A stretch of DNA of 64,000 nucleotides, taken from the IMG/VR virus record IMGVR_UViG_3300029813_000075, positions 1 through 64,000 of that record. One strand, 5' to 3'. The stretch comes from a virus. Under the pieces are notes generated by a model, which ran no database searches, was not told the origin of the DNA, and saw nothing but the letters and a program-made list of their open reading frames with translations. Both the position numbers and the translations under genes were made by a program. The number at the start of each line of letters is the position of its first letter. Within the stretch, counting starts at the first letter, position 1. Positions 8,773 through 18,369 of this stretch are shown here, piece by piece.

Positions 8773-9070
8773 TTTTAACCCGAGTCCAACCATAACATGC
8801 TGAGCATCGAAGCCTCTTAGCAAAGTGACCTTTCAACACATCAGCTCTGAGAAATCGTCTGACAACCATATAGCTGCACTCTGATTCCATGCATCGGTAC
8901 GTCATTTGGATAATCTTTGGTATCTGAACCAAGAATCCCTCTTTAGGATTGTCGGGGTCGGGAGCGTAATAGACCCTATCCAACCCTTCAGCAATGGCTT
9001 TATCAACAATGTCAGTCTGATCTTCTATCAGCTCGATTTGGGCAAGTTGTTGACATTCTCTTTGATCCAT
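8687..9070 (-). CDS. zinc-ribbon protein
   Basis: About 127 residues from the ATG at 9070. Two Cys pairs (CMESEC and CSAC about 30 residues apart) define a zinc ribbon in the C-terminal half, followed by a basic tail (DSKNRRKQG). Its start lies inside the end of the RecA-like ATPase gene (43-nt overlap), so it is probably translated with it. Its 3' end overlaps the acidic gene on the other strand by 86 nt, which is unusual. Confidence 0.65.
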   Translation of the reverse strand: MDQRECQQLAQIELIEDQTDIVDKAIAEGLDRVYYAPDPDNPKEGFLVQIPKIIQMTYRCMESECSYMVVRRFLRADVLKGHFAKRLRCSACYGWTRVKTKGAERDIPVVDRGDSKNRRKQGLEHWA

Positions 9071-9972
9071 CCAAACACATCCCAAGGTGCCGGGTTGAAG
9101 AACACAGGTGCTATTGTGATAGGAGCTTTGTACTTCTTGAGTTCCGCCCATCTCAATGTCTCTGTATGGTACTTGCCTGGTAATAGTTCCGCGTCAAGAG
9201 GCACATGTGACTTGTCTGCATCCTCATACATCTTAGTGACCTTATGCAGATGAACAATGGTGGTTGCCTCATATCCAAGTTTGCTTGGATTCTCCTTCGC
9301 AGACCCATCCCATTCAGGCTTCTCATCTCTTGTCCATGCGAATGTAACCTTGCCATCTACTTTACTCACTTTGCCAAGTGGCTCAGTCCTACCAGTGAGG
9401 ATTACATGGGTCGGGCACTTGAACAGTCTCTTTGCTATGACATTGAACCTTCTCTTTGCAGGTCCATAAGCAAATCGTGCTCTCTTCTGACCAATCTTCA
9501 GCGGATTTCCGTCAGGCAACTTGTGAATCTGATCATAGACCTTATTGACAAGTTCCTTTGCAATCTGAGACGCTGTATCAACCATGATAATCCACTTTTT
9601 CAGTTCATTAGCAGGTCGATTGGCTACCTTGAGCAATTCAGAATGCAAGAACTCAGCAAGTGCTATCTCTTGACCTGATTCAAAGCCTTGTTCATCGTAC
9701 CATTTCCCAACCTCTCTGATCTTGTCCATCTGTTCTTCATTTGGGATATAGACGGTTCGCTTCTTAACATCAGGATAAGTGTCAAGTATTGCCTTCAAAT
9801 TCTCAAACGGCTCAGTAAGAGCAATGAACAGTTTCAGGTCTGGAAACATCTGCGCAATCCTTACTCCAAAGGTAGTCTTCCCAGCACCAACATTTCCATA
9901 GATTGCAAGTTTGATCTTCTCATCCATGTCCAATACTGGAGCTGCCTTAAGCATAGGTGATGTATCACTCAT
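9028..9972 (-). CDS. RecA-like ATPase of the Sak4/AAA_24 type
   Basis: 314 residues. Walker A GNVGAGKTT at 26-34 and Walker B WIIMVDTAS (D132), followed by LTGRTEPLG in the sensor position; the compact core matches the phage Sak4/AAA_24 family, RecA-fold proteins that support single-strand annealing and recombination. The next gene upstream is a probable ssDNA-binding protein, and Sak4 genes are often paired with an SSB, which supports the call. Starts 41 nt after that gene. Confidence 0.8.
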   Translation of the reverse strand: MSDTSPMLKAAPVLDMDEKIKLAIYGNVGAGKTTFGVRIAQMFPDLKLFIALTEPFENLKAILDTYPDVKKRTVYIPNEEQMDKIREVGKWYDEQGFESGQEIALAEFLHSELLKVANRPANELKKWIIMVDTASQIAKELVNKVYDQIHKLPDGNPLKIGQKRARFAYGPAKRRFNVIAKRLFKCPTHVILTGRTEPLGKVSKVDGKVTFAWTRDEKPEWDGSAKENPSKLGYEATTIVHLHKVTKMYEDADKSHVPLDAELLPGKYHTETLRWAELKKYKAPITIAPVFFNPAPWDVFGWIKENVNNLPKSS

Positions 9973-10013
9973 TCATTCCACATCCATTGAAATAAAGGGG
10001 GGGAGTAGTTTGC

Positions 10014-11741
10014 CTACTCCTTCTTGTCGCCATGTATTGCAGTGCATGACTTGTAGTGATCGAACACATTGCCTTCTATAATCTCGCCACAGCCAGAGCA
10101 TCGAGTTGGCCCGATATGTGCCATACTCTCAATTGGCCCTTCACCACTCTCAGACGCCGCCTTAGGCAAAGAGGTAGCTGCTGGATCAGCCTTCTCGCCA
10201 ACAGGACTGTCACCCTTCTCCTTTCTCACTTGCTCTAATTGCTTCTTGATGAAAGGCTTATGCTCATCCAGGATTTTCATCTTGGCATCACAGTAAGGCT
10301 TCATGATGAACAACTCAAGAGATTCTATCTCTTCAATCCCAGCAGATGCCGGATAGAGTTCTCGAGTCTCCATGATTGCCTGTCTGATTATCTGTGCCTT
10401 TGACTTCTCCCCCTCACTTACCGGAACAGAAGCAGGTACAACCACTGATGGGGGAACAGTAACAGACTCAACAGCCTTAGGTGCAACATCTGAAGCAATT
10501 GCAGCAACATCTTCCTTGGCTTTGGAAGGGGTGGGCTGAGGCTCCGACTTTGGAGTTGTTGGTATAGTAGTGGTGATCTCCTGTCCAACGGCTCCTGATG
10601 TTAGTCCATCCACTTTTATAACAAGGGATGCTTCAAACTCGACCCAATTAATGTCCCGAGTATCATCAGGTGCAAATCTAGTGACTGCTCCTACGCACAG
10701 AACCTCAGTCCCTTTATATGTTGATGAGAGGTAATCCAATGGATCGTCTTCCTGCATGGCATCAGCAAATACTTCCTGCATTCCAACACCAAGATCAAAG
10801 ACATGATTCCCAAACTTCTTATTCAGAAGTCGAAACTTGAGTTTGTTCACTGTCTTTTCAGCAGGATCCAATGGTGATACACTAGCTGCCAAAGTATAGA
10901 TAGCAATGTCTGGATTGTTAAGTCTAGGCTGAATGAGAGGTTGGCCCTCAGCAGTGGGTTCCTTCTTAGCACGCATTCGTGCCTTACCAGTGTTGGGATC
11001 TATCACAGGCATTCCATCAGTATCAGTGATAGGAACCATTTCGCCTGTCGGTTGCCAATCTTCAATCGGTTTGAATCCGCCCATCCTACCATGAATGACA
11101 ATAGGTTGCCACATATGAGAGTCTCGGTCTATGGAATCAAATGGAATTGCCTTTTTAATCAGCCTCTCAACAATGTCCTTACGATCAGCAGGCTCTTCAT
11201 TTTCAATAAATGCAAATGTGAATCCTGTGTCTTTTTCTCCACTGCTGCGAGTGAACTCGGTCTCTTCGATCATTGCATTTATCTTATGCCAGAAGTGAAG
11301 CGGTTTTCTGCTGCCCTCTTCACCCGGGCCTATGTCCCAGACTGTAGCCTCAATGATCTCATCAGTTTTATCTACCAAAAGTAATGATCTATGCCCACTG
11401 ACTCGCAATGGGTCAAAGTTGTTCTTCTGGGTAAGGATATCACGAGACCCTAGATAAACCACAACCATATCCTGCATACCCTCTTTCCTCTTCTCAGCCC
11501 GCACTGCACTCTTCAAGTAATTGACACAAATCTCAAGCGGATATTCTCTACGCTTGGAATGGTCAAGAACTGTCTTGACTACTGATCGTTTGGCAAAAGG
11601 AGCAAGGTCTTTACCCACTAGAATAGAAGTGATCTCGACAAGCTTGTCAAGGGGAATCTGCTTCAATGGTGTTGCAAAAGTGCCATCTTTCTTCCACTCG
11701 GCAAGAATCTCGGCACGCTTTTCAGAATTAATGTCTGACAT
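10014..11741 (-). CDS. probable single-stranded-DNA-binding protein (RPA-like)
   Basis: 575 residues, family call by inference. The N-terminal 60 residues are helical and basic. Residues about 90-370 look like one or two beta-rich OB-type domains (MVVVYLGSRDIL, LLLVDKTDEIIEATVWDIG, KGTEVLCVGAVTRF). Residues about 385-450 are a Pro/Thr/Ser/Ala-rich linker, and the C terminus carries a zinc finger CSGCGEIIEGNVFDHYKSC. OB folds plus a terminal zinc finger next to a RecA-like ATPase suggest RPA, but no diagnostic motif was seen. First gene of its leftward unit; the head shares a 93-nt divergent gap with the primase gene and the palindrome at 11817. Confidence 0.5.
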   Translation of the reverse strand: MSDINSEKRAEILAEWKKDGTFATPLKQIPLDKLVEITSILVGKDLAPFAKRSVVKTVLDHSKRREYPLEICVNYLKSAVRAEKRKEGMQDMVVVYLGSRDILTQKNNFDPLRVSGHRSLLLVDKTDEIIEATVWDIGPGEEGSRKPLHFWHKINAMIEETEFTRSSGEKDTGFTFAFIENEEPADRKDIVERLIKKAIPFDSIDRDSHMWQPIVIHGRMGGFKPIEDWQPTGEMVPITDTDGMPVIDPNTGKARMRAKKEPTAEGQPLIQPRLNNPDIAIYTLAASVSPLDPAEKTVNKLKFRLLNKKFGNHVFDLGVGMQEVFADAMQEDDPLDYLSSTYKGTEVLCVGAVTRFAPDDTRDINWVEFEASLVIKVDGLTSGAVGQEITTTIPTTPKSEPQPTPSKAKEDVAAIASDVAPKAVESVTVPPSVVVPASVPVSEGEKSKAQIIRQAIMETRELYPASAGIEEIESLELFIMKPYCDAKMKILDEHKPFIKKQLEQVRKEKGDSPVGEKADPAATSLPKAASESGEGPIESMAHIGPTRCSGCGEIIEGNVFDHYKSCTAIHGDKKE

Positions 11742-11816
11742 TTGATTTTAACTCCTAGTTAACTCCTTGTTAACATAGTTTCAAGTTACAATTCCGAAGA
11801 ACTGCACGGTCTATTG

Positions 11817-11831
11817 TTACGCATTCCGTAA
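11817..11831. promoter_or_regulatory. TTAC-N7-GTAA palindrome, site 3
   Basis: TTAC-GCATTCC-GTAA, ending only 3 nt before the primase-helicase ATG and 76 nt from the divergent SSB-like gene. So close to a start codon, it would overlap the transcription start itself, favouring a repressor operator over a core promoter box. Confidence 0.55.
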
Positions 11832-11834
11832 TAA

Positions 11835-14800
11835 ATGTTACGACACCCCCCGAATAATATCATAGTACTTAATAGACAGCCAAGCACATCTAACAGTTGG
11901 TTGTGCTGTGGATTGGCAACGAAGAGCATCTTCAAAAAGATAGGTCGTATAAACTACGATACTATCAAAGGTGCTGACGCCTATACCCTAGCACGACACG
12001 GATCTGATAGACCTGGACCTTGGTTCCAAATGGTTGAGGGCATCATTCCGTATCGACCATTCCATAGAACAACCACAGGGCACGATCACACGTATTTTAT
12101 TTTGGACTTCGATATTGACATTCTTGATCCGCGACCACATCTCCAGCACAACCCACTTCTTTTGCGAGATGTTAAGATCAGAATAGGAACCAAATTCGTA
12201 AAGTCATGGCTTGACCAACATCCTGACTACCAGTTCTTCGCCAAGATCTCAGGTTCAGGTGTTCACCTTATCCAAAGATACGAAAGTCGAATTGATCCTC
12301 AGCGCATGCAACCAGTGGTCAAGCATCTATTCCCTCAGTGTGATCATGCCCCCACATTTCCCAAAGACACCAAAGAACAGCCACACCTTTGTGACGAGAC
12401 CTGCGCTGGTTGGCACTATCCATTTAATTACAACGAAGATGAGAAGGAATGGAACCCCAACCTCAAACAATGGACTAAAGTCCTCAAGGTTGCTGGCATG
12501 ACAGTTAGAATCAACGTAGACCTCAAGATGTTTGAAAGAATACACATGATCAGGTGGACTTACAGCAAGAACATGAAACTGCCTGACCGATTCAACTTCG
12601 CAATACCCATTACAAATTGGGATCCCGATTGGATACTCAAGCACATGTATCAACAGAATCTACAAATCCTTTCCTATAGTATTCCTTCATTCCAATTCGA
12701 GGGACTACTACTACCTGAGGCCGAGATCTATCGACTGTACACCCGTCAGAAAGATGCCAACTATGAAAAGTCTGATTGGTATTTTGTTGAAGTGCCTGAT
12801 GTTGATGATGATCTGACAGACCTGCAAAAATATACTATTGAAAAGATTGATGGGCTATTATCTGCTGATGAAACAGTAGTCCCCCCCTGCGTATCTGCTT
12901 GGTATTCCAGATGCAAGAAGGGGAAAATCTATTGGGGGCGATATCCCTGGATTAAGTGGCTTGCAAACAAAGGCTATACCCCAGAAGAGATTGCACTGGT
13001 AATCAGATTCAAGGTGAATGATGCAGTCGATAATTCCGATAACAACAAGCATATACTGCTCGAGCAGTTACCTCAAGTATATGGATCCCGATACAAGCCG
13101 TACCTCATGATGGGCTGTGCCAAACTACAGTTTCATGGTGAACCCACTAGCATGGATATTAAGATTGCAGATGAAGAAATGTGCAAGACCTGCAGGAGAA
13201 CGTACCCTCTTCAAAACTACCCTGACAAAACATTAGCAGGCGAGAAAGATGTCGGCTTTGAAAAGATCAACAAGCAATGCATAGATATCCTGGATAGTTT
13301 TGGATCTAACAATGTGGTTGTACGAAAGGCAACCAGGGCAGGACTCACCACTACTATGATTCCTGTGGCTAAAGCACTTGGCAAGAAATTGTTAGTAGTG
13401 GTGCCAACAAACAGAATTGGCCGAGAGACCTTCGTCAAAGCTGTTGCCATATCAAAGGAACAGTTCAATGTCGAAGTACATGGTGCTATGTTTGCAGCGA
13501 ACAAAAATGCCTGTCTTGTGTTGACAATCCTCAATAAAGGACTCAATGAAAAGAGACGTACTGACCCTGACCCTGCCTGGAGTAATCCTCTTGCCTGGAA
13601 TGCATTGCGATATCACTCAAAACCTGTATGTGCAAACTGTAAGTATCGAACCGAAGAGTTCCCTGTTCCAATCCTTAATAGTGGCATTCCAGTACCAATG
13701 ATTGACTCTGAGATCACTATGTATCTTAACGGCACTCGAAATAGCGAAGGCAGCTGTGCCTACATCACTCTATACAAGCAAATCAAGCACCTAGATGTGG
13801 TGTTCATTACCTATTCCAAGTTGTTTGCTCTATTCTCAACAGATTCTGATGATGCTTATCATTTCAGAGAAGAACTGTTAGAATGCTTTGACGTAATACT
13901 GTTGGATGAGGTCTCCCACCTGACAAATCATTCTGCATTGTCACTACATTTACTGAGACGTAGCACGCCTCTACCTTCAGATCCTCAAAGCCTGAAACAT
14001 ACAGAATATTCAAAGAACATTCTCTTGGCCTTAGAAGATGAGATCAATCAGATGCTGGACTACCGGGACAACAGCACCAGCCAACAGATAGAGACCTTTG
14101 TACGTAAGTTCGTTACCTTCTATGAACCTCTATTAGACGATCCTATCACCACTCAAAAGACCCAACGAGTCGACAATTTCCTTGAATCTGGTGACAGGAT
14201 GAGAATCATGGAAAACTTCTCGGGTTATCATGAACTAATAGAACGCGCAGCCATTGATCACAATATTAGTCTGCACAATATTGAAGGCGTATTATTCCTA
14301 TTGAATGAACCACAATGGATGCTCAGTTCCATACCAACCAAGTTTCACCCGGTTGACATTACTCTGATTACAGAACCTGCTACCAGGCATGTAAAAAGAT
14401 TCGTGCGTGAGTTTGATAGAATGTACAACAAGCAGGTCATTATCACCGATGCCACCATGCCCTACGTTAACATGCCTGATTTCTTTCAGATCAACTTTGA
14501 AAACTATGAAGTTGGTGATCCTCGAGGCACTAACAAGACACAGCTTGTGATTGCAGACTCGAGAAACTTGAACATTATTGATCTATTCTTCAACAAGGAA
14601 AGAAGTGGGCCATTGCAAACGGATCTGGCTGGATACATCAAACGAATTGCCGAAGCTCACGATCCAAAGAACATTATGATTGTTGCAGCCAATAAAGCCA
14701 CAGCTGCACTGATTAGACATTTCATGAGAGATGATAAGATACCACGAATGCAAGTGACATGGTATAGATCTGACCTCACTATCGGGGTTGAATCAGACAA

Positions 14801-15428
14801 GAGAATCATGATATGTATATGCCCGCCATACCCCCCCAAGGGATCTCATGATTGGCTTGCATTCTATTATCACCTTGATGCACTGCACCTCAATGAGTCA
14901 GTCAGATATCTTGGTGATCAACTCTCAAAGACAAGCGCCAAAATAGCATTCTATCAGGCCATAGGTCGAGCAAAAGACCCTGTTGTACGAGAGAGATCGG
15001 TTGTCTATTGTTGGGGCATCTCTGGTGGTCGAACCAGAATTGAAAGACGTGGCTCACAGACCGTAATCGAGATGATGGACTTCCAAGACAATGTACCAAC
15101 ACCTTATGTGTTCACAACCTCTCATAGAGATGCCAGAAGTGACAACATAATCAAAATAGCAAAAACTTGGCTAAAGTCTGGAGTCATTATAGATCCTGTC
15201 ATGGTTAGAATGGTAGGTCATGTGCGTGAGAGAGGGAAACTTAGCATCTCTCAAATAGGGAGAATAATGCACATGCCCATCAGCAGACTTGAGAAACATA
15301 TGACCGCTGATAACCTGCCCATATTCAAATATCTTGGAGTTGAGGTATTTGAAGAATTTTCTCCCAAATCAACTATCAAAAAAAGGTGGATGTTAAGATA
15401 TGTCGGAGATGGTATTAGTAGGACATGA
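11835..15428 (+). CDS. primase-helicase: PriS-like + PriL-like + SF2 helicase fusion
   Basis: 1197 residues. The N-terminal archaeo-eukaryotic primase has metal-binding DFD (D91, D93), SGSGVH (139-144) and IHMIRWTYSKN (H237, R240). A Cys cluster at C169/C186/C190 may bind zinc. Residues about 345-455 resemble the PriL C-terminal iron-sulfur domain, with C352 (in VPPC), C360, C428, C450 and C453. Residues about 490-1130 are an SF2 helicase with DEVSH near 691, an ITDAT motif near 879 and QAIGR near 1040. Its P-loop is degenerate: KATRAGLTTT (498-507) has Leu where the catalytic Lys is expected. It would prime DNA for the overlapping downstream polymerase; unwinding activity is doubtful without the Lys. 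Confidence 0.85.
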   Translation: MLRHPPNNIIVLNRQPSTSNSWLCCGLATKSIFKKIGRINYDTIKGADAYTLARHGSDRPGPWFQMVEGIIPYRPFHRTTTGHDHTYFILDFDIDILDPRPHLQHNPLLLRDVKIRIGTKFVKSWLDQHPDYQFFAKISGSGVHLIQRYESRIDPQRMQPVVKHLFPQCDHAPTFPKDTKEQPHLCDETCAGWHYPFNYNEDEKEWNPNLKQWTKVLKVAGMTVRINVDLKMFERIHMIRWTYSKNMKLPDRFNFAIPITNWDPDWILKHMYQQNLQILSYSIPSFQFEGLLLPEAEIYRLYTRQKDANYEKSDWYFVEVPDVDDDLTDLQKYTIEKIDGLLSADETVVPPCVSAWYSRCKKGKIYWGRYPWIKWLANKGYTPEEIALVIRFKVNDAVDNSDNNKHILLEQLPQVYGSRYKPYLMMGCAKLQFHGEPTSMDIKIADEEMCKTCRRTYPLQNYPDKTLAGEKDVGFEKINKQCIDILDSFGSNNVVVRKATRAGLTTTMIPVAKALGKKLLVVVPTNRIGRETFVKAVAISKEQFNVEVHGAMFAANKNACLVLTILNKGLNEKRRTDPDPAWSNPLAWNALRYHSKPVCANCKYRTEEFPVPILNSGIPVPMIDSEITMYLNGTRNSEGSCAYITLYKQIKHLDVVFITYSKLFALFSTDSDDAYHFREELLECFDVILLDEVSHLTNHSALSLHLLRRSTPLPSDPQSLKHTEYSKNILLALEDEINQMLDYRDNSTSQQIETFVRKFVTFYEPLLDDPITTQKTQRVDNFLESGDRMRIMENFSGYHELIERAAIDHNISLHNIEGVLFLLNEPQWMLSSIPTKFHPVDITLITEPATRHVKRFVREFDRMYNKQVIITDATMPYVNMPDFFQINFENYEVGDPRGTNKTQLVIADSRNLNIIDLFFNKERSGPLQTDLAGYIKRIAEAHDPKNIMIVAANKATAALIRHFMRDDKIPRMQVTWYRSDLTIGVESDKRIMICICPPYPPKGSHDWLAFYYHLDALHLNESVRYLGDQLSKTSAKIAFYQAIGRAKDPVVRERSVVYCWGISGGRTRIERRGSQTVIEMMDFQDNVPTPYVFTTSHRDARSDNIIKIAKTWLKSGVIIDPVMVRMVGHVRERGKLSISQIGRIMHMPISRLEKHMTADNLPIFKYLGVEVFEEFSPKSTIKKRWMLRYVGDGISRT

Positions 15429-18066
15429 ATATAATCCAAAGACAGACAATCCAATCTACTGGTTCATTGACCTAGACAAACAAGTCATAGTGAAGCACTA
15501 CATTCCAAAGTCTGATTCGGATTCATGTTTCAAACAAAAGGGTCTCACTGAAGTAGAGATCAGAAGCACAATTGAAGCCAAGGGTGGTAAAGATATCATC
15601 AAAGGCATTGATTGGATAACTCAGTACGATGTGTTGAGCAAACAGGAAATAACAGTTGCCAGAGTGAGGCTCAAGTCAGCCAAACTTGTGGGCAAGTACA
15701 GACTCGAGACTTCTAATGAAGCCAACATCAAGCGCCCATATCGACACTCGTTTGACAAAACTTGGCTATATGGTCTAAATTACGACTCAAAATTTAAGAG
15801 AATCATCACACCAATTAATACGAAATACGAAAAAATGCTCGAAGGCCATGATAAATTGATACGAGATCGTATGTTACAGTGGACATTCACACCTCTTCCT
15901 AAAATCAAAAGAATGGCCCTTGACATTGAGACCCTATCACATGGCAAAGTGAAGCCCGATGTGAAAGAGGCACAAGAGCCTGTAATCAGTTGCGCCTTTG
16001 CCTATTCAGATAACCAGCCTGGAGAAGTGATTGTACTTAGTGCCAATGCAAGAGGACTGAAATATGAGGCCAAGTCAATGCCCATGCTCACCGAATGGAT
16101 AAAGGGGGGTCTCTTGAAGGTCATAATAGTCCACAGTGAACATGAACTTTTAGAACATGTGTTCCAAAGAATCAGAAAACCTGGATATCCTCTCATCTCT
16201 ACATTCTACGGCCTTGGATTTGATATGCCATATCTGAGAAATAGAGCACTTGCACTTGGATTCCCTGAACATGAGATACCAATCAAGGGATACTTACCAA
16301 AGTTCTCGCGTCATGAATGGACTATTGAAATCGAGAACAAGATCCATCTTGATCTCAATGTACATCTCAATCTATCCGTTATCAAAAATTATGTCCACAA
16401 AAACAAATATCTTGAAACTTCATTGGACAAGGTATCTCATGCACTGATTGACATGGGGAAATACGAAAGTGACACTCCAATCAGTGAAATGCCTCTTAGT
16501 GAACTGGTGTGGTATAACTTCTGGGATGCATACCTCACTCAGAGATTGACTGAATTTAACAATGAGATTGTGCTCAAAATCATCTTTCTGTTCATGCGTA
16601 TTGGCAGACAGTCATTCAAAGATGCAGCTCACAGAGCAATTAGCAGTAAAATCATTAATCTGCTCTACGGCTACATGATTGAGAACAATATTCTAATACC
16701 AACACGCGAAGATCTCAGGATCTTTGGTACATTGGAATCAGAGTCACGAACAAACAAGTCATTCGAGGGTGCAAAAATCCTTGCTACCATCATGGGTGTA
16801 CATATTGAAACTGACGTTGTGGACTTTTCAAGCTTGTATCCTTCACAAAACGACAACTACAACATATCCTTTGAGACCATGAACTGCGGTCATGAAGAGT
16901 GTAAAAATGCAATCCATAATCAGATTCCAGAATTAGACCATTATTCCTGCATTAAGTATAGAGGTATCATGCCCAAGTTGATAGGCTTAATCAAGGATAT
17001 TCGACTCAAGATCTTCAAGCCTCTTGCCAAAGACCCTGAAATGTCAGCAGTTGAACAGGCACTCAAGGTCTACATTGTTGCTGCCTTTGGAGTCACAGGT
17101 GATAAGAAGTTCAACCTATACTGTCCACCTGCAGGCGAATCAACCACAGCACTAGGTAGGTACGCCCTTGATCGTCTGCAAGAGAAGGCCGAGTCATATC
17201 CTGGAGTGACAGTTATCTTTGGTGATACTGATTCAGTAGGTCTAGTGGGTGCCACTCCTGAGATCATCAAGGAACTTGAAGAGTGGTCTCAACGAGTGCT
17301 AAACATCGAACTGACACATGAATATCATGCCCTAATCTTTGTCATAGCGGCCTCTAAATCCAAGAAAGATGAAGGTCTAAAAAAGAACTACTTCTATGTT
17401 GAGGAAGGCACCTACAAAGTAGTGGTCAAGGGTCTCGCAGGTAAGAAACGACAAACACCACCAATCATATCTCAATGCTTCTGGGACTGTCTCAATGGCA
17501 TTGCTAACGCATTGAAAGACATTGGTGAGGGCATTCACTCACTTCCTAAAGAGGTAATTGTTGCTGGCGCACGAGAGATAGTAATTCAAATCGTGCGCGA
17601 CTATTGGGTCAGGATATGGAACCGTAAGGGAACCATCAAGGACTATAGATACAGCGTGCAAAAGACAAAGACATTTGCTGAATACACAGCATCTACACCA
17701 CAACACATCAAAGCTGCACTATCTCTTGCCAAATGGATAAAGTCAACTGCCGGAGATGCATACAGACATGTGCCACCCGAAGTATTGGTTCCCTACGGAT
17801 CTTACATTGAGTTCGTCAAATCGGCAGCCAGTGACAAGAGAAAGACTCCCAAAGAACTCACATCAATCAAGAAACATGGCATTAAGATCAATCCAATGCC
17901 CATTGAGATGGCTACCATAGAAGATGTTTGTCCTGAGATATATCATTCATCCCTGCTTTCAACAATGGAACAGATCATGATCCCTCTTGGCATCGAGGAA
18001 AAGGATGTAGTCATTCACATGAACGATCCTTTTGGTAGCCAAACATCATTGGAACAGTTCACTTAG
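15400..18066 (+). CDS. polB: family B DNA polymerase
   Basis: 888 residues; replicative polymerase with proofreading. Exonuclease: ExoI ALDIETL (D175, E177), ExoII YGLGFDMPYL, ExoIII YNFWDAYLT. Polymerase: motif A DFSSLYPS from D475, motif B region ALKVYIVAAFGVTG (the usual N-S-x-Y-G is V-A-A-F-G here), motif C FGDTDS at about 607-612, and the K-K-R region VKGLAGKKR. Catalytic acids are intact; the motif B change is notable. The gene start overlaps the primase-helicase end by 29 nt, implying coupled expression. The same genome encodes a PCNA clamp. Confidence 0.95.
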   Translation: MSEMVLVGHEYNPKTDNPIYWFIDLDKQVIVKHYIPKSDSDSCFKQKGLTEVEIRSTIEAKGGKDIIKGIDWITQYDVLSKQEITVARVRLKSAKLVGKYRLETSNEANIKRPYRHSFDKTWLYGLNYDSKFKRIITPINTKYEKMLEGHDKLIRDRMLQWTFTPLPKIKRMALDIETLSHGKVKPDVKEAQEPVISCAFAYSDNQPGEVIVLSANARGLKYEAKSMPMLTEWIKGGLLKVIIVHSEHELLEHVFQRIRKPGYPLISTFYGLGFDMPYLRNRALALGFPEHEIPIKGYLPKFSRHEWTIEIENKIHLDLNVHLNLSVIKNYVHKNKYLETSLDKVSHALIDMGKYESDTPISEMPLSELVWYNFWDAYLTQRLTEFNNEIVLKIIFLFMRIGRQSFKDAAHRAISSKIINLLYGYMIENNILIPTREDLRIFGTLESESRTNKSFEGAKILATIMGVHIETDVVDFSSLYPSQNDNYNISFETMNCGHEECKNAIHNQIPELDHYSCIKYRGIMPKLIGLIKDIRLKIFKPLAKDPEMSAVEQALKVYIVAAFGVTGDKKFNLYCPPAGESTTALGRYALDRLQEKAESYPGVTVIFGDTDSVGLVGATPEIIKELEEWSQRVLNIELTHEYHALIFVIAASKSKKDEGLKKNYFYVEEGTYKVVVKGLAGKKRQTPPIISQCFWDCLNGIANALKDIGEGIHSLPKEVIVAGAREIVIQIVRDYWVRIWNRKGTIKDYRYSVQKTKTFAEYTASTPQHIKAALSLAKWIKSTAGDAYRHVPPEVLVPYGSYIEFVKSAASDKRKTPKELTSIKKHGIKINPMPIEMATIEDVCPEIYHSSLLSTMEQIMIPLGIEEKDVVIHMNDPFGSQTSLEQFT

Positions 18067-18107
18067 AAGAAGGCGGGTTCCCTTTGGCTGGTTCCAAGCA
18101 CATTTAC

Positions 18108-18123
18108 TCGGAGCCGACTCCGA
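18108..18123 (+). other. 6-bp RNA hairpin
   Basis: TCGGAG, loop CCGA, CTCCGA: a tight tetraloop hairpin 42 nt after the polymerase stop codon, the first of four strong stem-loops in the 300-nt gap to 18370. Could be part of a 3' UTR structure. Confidence 0.45.
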
Positions 18124-18144
18124 CACCTCAGGGATCCCATTGGT

Positions 18145-18180
18145 GGAGAGAGCCGTACGAACTCTCTCCGTTGTGTTTTT
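18145..18180 (+). terminator. terminator-like hairpin after the polymerase gene
   Basis: Perfect 8-bp stem GGAGAGAG / CTCTCTCC with a 9-nt loop, followed by GTTGTGTTTTT. The stem plus T run, 79 nt after the polB stop, fits termination of the rightward primase-polymerase transcript. Confidence 0.55.
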
Positions 18181-18190
18181 GGGCATTTGA

Positions 18191-18316
18191 AAGGAGGGTG
18201 CCTGGAGAAAGTTAGACACCCTCTTGGTGGAATGTCGAGATGGAGCAGTGGTGGAGTTTGGCAACAATGAGCGAAAGAATGTCGGAAGACGACAAAAAAA
18301 CGCTCCACTGCATCCA
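18191..18316 (+). ncRNA. candidate structured RNA (two further stem-loops)
   Basis: Two more strong structures lie beyond the terminator. GAGGGTG pairs with CACCCTC (18194-18200 with 18217-18223). A nested element follows, in which GCAGTGG (18245-18251) pairs with CCACTGC (18305-18311) around TGTCG/CGACA (18280-18294). No convincing coding frame covers this stretch on either strand. It could be a small RNA, a processed 3' UTR or an antisense leader for the leftward gene ending at 18370. No known RNA family recognised. Confidence 0.35.
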
Positions 18317-18369
18317 ATCTCTGACCCTATTATATCGTAATAAACTAATAAGTTCAACGGTTTTGCTCA

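Noticed and set aside
18046-18357. Two overlapping minus-strand frames (103 and 84 codons) after polB
   Set aside because: Composition is low-complexity and the stretch is dominated by strong hairpins; no ribosome site or recognisable domain.
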